Source: Actinomycetes bacterium
Lineage (GTDB): Bacteria; Actinomycetota; Actinomycetes; Propionibacteriales; Nocardioidaceae
Direction of reading: 5' to 3'
Assembly: GCA_029779385.1 (NCBI GenBank)
Contig: JAKPAQ010000193.1
Coordinates: forward strand, 1-9,529
Length of the DNA: 9,529 bases
Shown: piece after piece, positions 6,475 through 9,529 of the stretch
How the letters are laid out: each line of letters opens with the position of its first letter
Position numbering within the stretch: position 1 is the first letter of the stretch
The notes under the pieces: generated by a model
Database searches by the model: none
The model's input: the letters and a program-made list of their open reading frames with translations, nothing else
Told to the model about the DNA's origin: nothing
Position numbers and translations under genes: made by a program

Positions 6475-8123
6475 TGGCTAACTCACTACCGCAAAACCCT
6501 CGCATCCTTATCGTCGGCGGCGTCGCCGGCGGCATGTCGGCGGCCACTCGGTTGCGACGACTCCTCGAACACGCCGAGATCACCGTCATCGAACGCAGCG
6601 GACACGTCTCGTTCGCAAACTGCGGCCTGCCCTACCACGTCGGCGGCGTAATCGAGGACCGCGAAAGCCTCCTGCTCAACACGAGCGAATCCCTCGGCGC
6701 GCGCTTCGGCCTCAAGGTGCTGACCCGTCACGAAGCGATCAAGATCGACCGCGAGAACAAGCAGCTAGTTGTGCGCGACCTAGCCCAAGATGAAGTCGTC
6801 GCGCTTGACTACGACGTCCTCATCCTCTCCCCCGGTGCCCGCCCCGTCGTGCCGCCAATCCCGGGCATCGAACGCGCCCTGACCCTGCGCGACATCGAAG
6901 ACACCGACAAGATGATCGCCGCGGTCGCAAACGCGAAAACCGCGGTAGTGATCGGTGGTGGCTTCATCGGCATCGAACTGGCCGAGAACCTGCGCCACCG
7001 CGACCTTGCGGTCACCGTCGTGGAGGCCGCGCCCCAAGTGATGACCCCACTGGACGCCGAAATGATCGCCCCAGTCCAAGACGTGCTGCGCGAGCACGGC
7101 GTCGATCTGCGCCTAGGCACCTCGGTCGCCTCAATCGAATCCGATCAGGTAACACTCGCCGACGGTTCGACGATTCCGGCCGACATCGTGGTGGCCGCAA
7201 TCGGCGTACGCCCCGACGTTTCCCTAGCAGTATCGGCCGGTCTAGAACTTGGCCCCAATGGCGGCATCGCGATCAACGAAAACCTCGCCACTAGCGACGA
7301 GTCGATCTACGCAGTCGGCGACGCGGTCGAAAAGTCAGATCCCGCTGGCGCCAGTCGCCTCGTCCCGTTGGCCGGACCGGCGAACCGCCAGGGCCGCCTA
7401 GTTGCCGACGTGATCGCCGGTCGCAAAATCAGCGAACGACCGGTCCAAGGAACCGCGATCTTGGGCGTGTTCGGCCTGCAGGTCGCCACGACCGGCAGCA
7501 ACGAACGCACCCTTCGGGCCGCCGGCGTGCCGATGCGGATCATCCACACCCACCCGGCCAACCACGCGGGCTACTACCCCGGTGCCGAGCAACTGTCGCT
7601 CAAACTGATCGTCGATCCGGCAACTGATGAGATTCTCGGGGCTCAAGCAGTCGGCGCCGAAGGCGCAGACAAGCGGATCGACGTCATCGCGACCGCGATG
7701 CGTGGCGGGCTCAAAGCCAGCGAACTAGTCGACCTGGATTTGGCGTACGCCCCGCAGTTCGGCTCAGCCAAGGACCCGGTGAACATGCTCGGCTACTTGG
7801 ACTCGAACCTGACCGAGGGGCTCGTAGAGACGATCCAATGGCACGAACTCGACGACAGCCGCCCGATCGTCGACGTTCGCACCCCGGCAGAAAATGCGCG
7901 CGACTCAATCCCGGGCGCGATCAACGTCGAACTGGACCGCCTGCGCGAGCACCTCGACCAAATTCCGACCGGCGCGGTCGTCTACTGCCAGGTGGGATTG
8001 CGCGGCTACCTTGCCGCCCGGCTGCTGAGCCAGCACGGCATCAAGGTGGTCAACCTCGACGGCGGGATGCGCACCTGGCGCGCGGGCCAGTCGTCGAAGG
8101 TCGAGGCAGTGCCAGTCGGCTGA
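6474..8123 (+). CDS. CoA-disulfide/persulfide reductase fused to a rhodanese domain (CoADR-RHD)
   Basis: A 549-aa fusion. Residues 1 to about 450 are a pyridine nucleotide-disulfide oxidoreductase: FAD motif GGVAGG (15-20), active-site Cys50 in SFANCGLPYH, NAD(P)H motif GGGFIG (161-166), second FAD motif AVGDA (290-294), and the CoA-disulfide reductase C-terminal segment YAPQFGSAKDPVNMLGY (425-441) with its conserved Tyr. Residues about 452-549 are a rhodanese domain with active-site Cys505 in CQVGLRG. Known relatives reduce CoA disulfide, CoA persulfide or polysulfide with NAD(P)H; the rhodanese carries sulfane sulfur to the flavin domain. ATG 6474 is chosen over upstream in-frame starts because homology begins there and the promoter abuts it. 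It is divergent from a CstR-like repressor and probably repressed by it, so its likely role is cytoplasmic clearance of persulfides. Whether CoA or mycothiol persulfide is used here is open. Confidence 0.93.
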   Translation: MANSLPQNPRILIVGGVAGGMSAATRLRRLLEHAEITVIERSGHVSFANCGLPYHVGGVIEDRESLLLNTSESLGARFGLKVLTRHEAIKIDRENKQLVVRDLAQDEVVALDYDVLILSPGARPVVPPIPGIERALTLRDIEDTDKMIAAVANAKTAVVIGGGFIGIELAENLRHRDLAVTVVEAAPQVMTPLDAEMIAPVQDVLREHGVDLRLGTSVASIESDQVTLADGSTIPADIVVAAIGVRPDVSLAVSAGLELGPNGGIAINENLATSDESIYAVGDAVEKSDPAGASRLVPLAGPANRQGRLVADVIAGRKISERPVQGTAILGVFGLQVATTGSNERTLRAAGVPMRIIHTHPANHAGYYPGAEQLSLKLIVDPATDEILGAQAVGAEGADKRIDVIATAMRGGLKASELVDLDLAYAPQFGSAKDPVNMLGYLDSNLTEGLVETIQWHELDDSRPIVDVRTPAENARDSIPGAINVELDRLREHLDQIPTGAVVYCQVGLRGYLAARLLSQHGIKVVNLDGGMRTWRAGQSSKVEAVPVG

Positions 8124-8135
8124 CTTCGGGTCAGC
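8119..8135. terminator. Hairpin spanning both stop codons of a convergent gene pair
   Basis: GCTGAC (8119-8124) and GTCAGC (8130-8135) form a perfect 6-bp stem with a TTCGG loop. The TGA of the reductase gene (8121-8123) and the stop of mca on the other strand (8131-8133) lie in opposite arms. It is the only sequence separating the two genes (7 bases between stops), so it is the best candidate for a bidirectional terminator. There is no T-tract. Confidence 0.45.
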
Positions 8136-9018
8136 GAAGGCCAGCGAACAAGTCGTCCTCTGGCACTGAGGTCTGGACGATGGACTTGACCAGTTCATAG
8201 TCCTCAGTAGGCCAGGCTTCGGCTTGGACCTCGCGTGGAACTGCGAACCAGAAACCGTTCGGATCGATTTGCGTGGCGTGCGCCAACAGCGCTTGGTCGC
8301 GCACTTCGAAAAACTCCGAGCACGGAACGCGCGTGGTCACTCGCTGGTCGTGCGCCGGGTCGACCTGCCAGTTCGCCAGTCGTTCCTTATATGGCGATTC
8401 CAGGCCGTGGCGGGTCATCGCCGCGTCGATCGCGACGATCCGTTCGTAGGACCAGCCGTGGTGGTAGTAGACCTTTTGCACCTGCCACGGCTCGCCAAGT
8501 TCGGGAAACTGGTCCGGGTCGGCTGCCGCCTCGAACGCGAACATGCTGATCTCGTGGCATTTGATGTGATCCGGGTGCGGATAGCCGCCGTTCTCGTCAT
8601 AAGTAGTCAGCACGTGCGGGCGAAACGACCGAATCAGTTTTACTAGCGGAGCCGCAGCCTCTTCCAATGGCACCAAGGCGAAACAACCCTCGGGAAGCGG
8701 CGGCTTCGGGTCGCCTTCAGGCCAACCCGAATCCACGAAGCCGAGCCAGTCTTGTTTGATGCCCAAGATTTCACGCGCGCGATCCATCTCTTCGCGACGG
8801 ATCTGCGCGATCAATTCTGGGTTCTGCGAAATTCCCGGGTGCTCGAATCCAGGATTCAGGATTGAGCCGCGCTCGCCGCCGGTGCATGTTGCCACGTGAA
8901 CGTCGACGCCCTCGGCCACATAGCGCGCGGTCGAGGCCGCGCCTTTGCTCGACTCGTCGTCTGGGTGGGCGTGCACATGCATCAACCGCAAACCGTTGTC
9001 TTCGACCACGTCCGACAT
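8131..9018 (-). CDS. mca: Mycothiol S-conjugate amidase (Mca)
   Basis: A 295-aa zinc amidase of the LmbE/PIG-L fold. It cleaves mycothiol S-conjugates of electrophiles or drugs to a mercapturic acid and GlcN-Ins, a detoxification step in the cytoplasm. AHPDDE (17-22) supplies zinc ligands His18 and Asp21 and the base Asp20. YPHPDH (146-151) supplies His151. SSKGA (23-27), with Lys25, is typical of Mca rather than the related deacetylase MshB. TTRVPCSEFF (228-237), HATQIDP (247-253) and the FAGLR end match mycobacterial Mca throughout. The start is uncertain: GGGAGG (9024-9019) abuts the ATG at 9018 but lies 9 bases from a GTG at 9009, so translation may start at the GTG (292 aa), or the ATG may be used leaderlessly. 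An upstream in-frame extension to 9264 is rejected. Neighbours match the conserved mca/DUF4307/greA order. Confidence 0.95.
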   Translation of the reverse strand: MSDVVEDNGLRLMHVHAHPDDESSKGAASTARYVAEGVDVHVATCTGGERGSILNPGFEHPGISQNPELIAQIRREEMDRAREILGIKQDWLGFVDSGWPEGDPKPPLPEGCFALVPLEEAAAPLVKLIRSFRPHVLTTYDENGGYPHPDHIKCHEISMFAFEAAADPDQFPELGEPWQVQKVYYHHGWSYERIVAIDAAMTRHGLESPYKERLANWQVDPAHDQRVTTRVPCSEFFEVRDQALLAHATQIDPNGFWFAVPREVQAEAWPTEDYELVKSIVQTSVPEDDLFAGLR

Positions 9019-9047
9019 CCTCCCACTAGCCTGAGACACTGGAAGGC
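9019..9047. promoter_or_regulatory. 29-bp divergent spacer between mca and the DUF4307 gene
   Basis: Only 29 bases separate the annotated start codons, so each promoter must extend into the opposite coding region or the transcripts must be nearly leaderless. TAGCCT (9027-9032) could be a -10 for the plus strand. GGAAGG (9041-9046) lies one base from the GTG of the DUF4307 gene, and GGGAGG (minus strand, 9024-9019) abuts the mca ATG. Assignment of individual elements is tentative. Confidence 0.35.
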
Positions 9048-9431
9048 GTGAGGGACCTCGATGATCGTTACGGCCGCAAACCCAACTCCAAGCCGCGCTG
9101 GCTTTGGCCAGCAATCGCCACGGTCGGGATCTCGGCCGGGATCGCTTGGGCGGCTTGGGCCGCCTGGTCCGAAACTCCGGTTTTTCAGGCCGAAGTTTTC
9201 GCCTACGACGTGATCGATGACCAAAACATCGCCATTTCACTTGATGTCTACCGCGACGAGGCAATCGCCCTGACCTGCACGGTCTACGCCCAAGCCCACG
9301 ACAAGATGATCGTTGGCCAAAAAAGCGTTGCCATTCCTGCCGAAAACAAGGAACACACCCGGGTCAAAGTTGACGTAAAAACTGAACGCCGGGCCGTCAC
9401 TGGTCGCTTAGAGTCCTGTAAACCGAGTTGA
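9048..9431 (+). CDS. DUF4307 family small membrane protein
   Basis: A 127-aa protein with a GTG start. A short charged N-terminus (DLDDRYGRKP) is followed by one transmembrane helix (about 18-40, Trp/Ala-rich) and a C-terminal domain of about 85 residues predicted to lie outside the membrane, containing SLDVYRD and LTCTVYAQ; cysteines are at 77 and 124. Length, topology, the RYG motif near the start and position between mca and greA match the actinobacterial DUF4307 family (M. tuberculosis Rv1081c). Function is unknown. The Shine-Dalgarno sequence GGAAGG is only one base from the GTG, so leaderless or non-standard initiation is possible. A rare TTA leucine codon occurs at residue 121 (9408-9410). 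Confidence 0.85.
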   Translation: MRDLDDRYGRKPNSKPRWLWPAIATVGISAGIAWAAWAAWSETPVFQAEVFAYDVIDDQNIAISLDVYRDEAIALTCTVYAQAHDKMIVGQKSVAIPAENKEHTRVKVDVKTERRAVTGRLESCKPS

Positions 9432-9434
9432 TGC

Positions 9435-9443
9435 TGGTAAACT
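9435..9443 (+). promoter_or_regulatory. Probable greA promoter, extended -10
   Basis: TGGTAAACT combines an extended -10 TGn with TAAACT (9438-9443), which fits the actinobacterial TANNNT pattern. The predicted transcription start is near 9450, just ahead of the hairpin at 9452-9473. There is no convincing -35, which an extended -10 can tolerate. Confidence 0.45.
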
Positions 9444-9451
9444 TGGAATTT

Positions 9452-9473
9452 CACCCCGGGCGATCCCGGGGTG
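9452..9473 (+). repeat. Strong stem-loop in the greA leader or DUF4307 3' region
   Basis: CACCCCGGG (9452-9460) and CCCGGGGTG (9465-9473) form a perfect 9-bp, GC-rich stem with a CGAT loop. It lies 20 bases after the DUF4307 stop and 24 bases before the greA ATG. It is either a terminator for the DUF4307 transcript (there is no T-tract after it) or, if greA starts near 9450, a 5'-end hairpin on the greA mRNA that could affect stability or translation. Confidence 0.6.
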
Positions 9474-9497
9474 TCGTACGTAGGACAGGAGCACACC

Positions 9498-9529
9498 ATG
9501 TCGACTGAGACTGAGACCATCTGGGTAAC
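9498..9529 (+). CDS. greA: Transcription elongation factor GreA (partial, 5' end)
   Basis: Only the first codons are present, encoding MSTETETIWV and part of the next codon. AGGAG (9487-9491) lies 6 bases upstream of the ATG. The peptide resembles the actinobacterial GreA N-terminus (an acidic/Thr-rich start followed by a TW-V/L-T motif), and the position next to DUF4307 and mca matches the conserved locus. GreA rescues backtracked RNA polymerase by stimulating transcript cleavage. The identification relies mainly on synteny. Confidence 0.75.
   Translation, partial: MSTETETIWV

Noticed and set aside
9019..9264. In-frame N-terminal extension of mca to 9264
   Set aside because: It is an Arg/Pro-rich shadow of the DUF4307 gene on the opposite strand; the Mca family starts a few residues before the HPDDE motif.
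9408..9410. TTA leucine codon in the DUF4307 gene as a bldA-type regulatory signal
   Set aside because: The TTA/bldA effect is known for Streptomyces; nothing here identifies that genus, and the GC content looks lower, so a TTA codon is not informative.

Overview
The window is about 9.5 kb of high-GC, gene-dense DNA from an actinomycete (Actinomycetota). Three things point there: a mycothiol S-conjugate amidase (mca), a small membrane protein of the DUF4307 type, and the first codons of greA. They lie in the divergent arrangement known from mycobacteria (greA, Rv1081c and mca/Rv1082 in M. tuberculosis). GTG starts, 4-bp ATGA/GTGA stop-start overlaps and probable leaderless transcripts fit the same group. 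Genus cannot be read from the sequence.

Layout. (1) 1-3459, plus strand: an apparent operon. It holds the tail of an unidentified gene, a GMC-family flavoprotein alcohol dehydrogenase/oxidase with an internal cysteine cluster, a 147-aa protein resembling gluconate 2-dehydrogenase subunit 3, and an NAD(P)-dependent aldehyde dehydrogenase. Together they look like a route from alcohol to aldehyde to carboxylic acid; the substrate is unknown. (2) 3481-5931, minus strand: a NERD nuclease-domain/superfamily 1 helicase protein, a RimJ/RimL-type GNAT acetyltransferase and a 77-aa single-pass membrane protein, closely spaced. (3) 5974-8123: a divergent pair, a CsoR-family repressor (minus) and a CoA-disulfide reductase fused to a rhodanese domain (plus). 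The repressor keeps both cysteines of the family (C36, C65) but has Gly61 where copper-sensing CsoR has its His ligand. That is the pattern of the persulfide sensor CstR, so the pair reads as a reactive-sulfur sensing and clearance module. A near-perfect CsoR/CstR-type operator (6449-6464) lies over the promoter of the reductase, whose mRNA is probably leaderless. (4) 8131-9529: mca (minus), then DUF4307 and greA (plus). Only 29 bp separate the annotated mca and DUF4307 start codons.

Intergenic structure. Both convergent gene ends, and the 3' end of the repressor gene, carry short perfect inverted repeats that contain the stop codons and may act as compact terminators. A strong 9-bp hairpin lies in the probable 5' leader of greA. 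The repressor/reductase intergenic region (6235-6473) holds several further palindromes that the operator does not explain. No tRNA, rRNA, CRISPR array or insertion sequence was seen. The most interesting system is the CstR-like/CoADR-rhodanese module, here in a mycothiol-using background; the GMC/small-subunit/ALDH cluster comes second.
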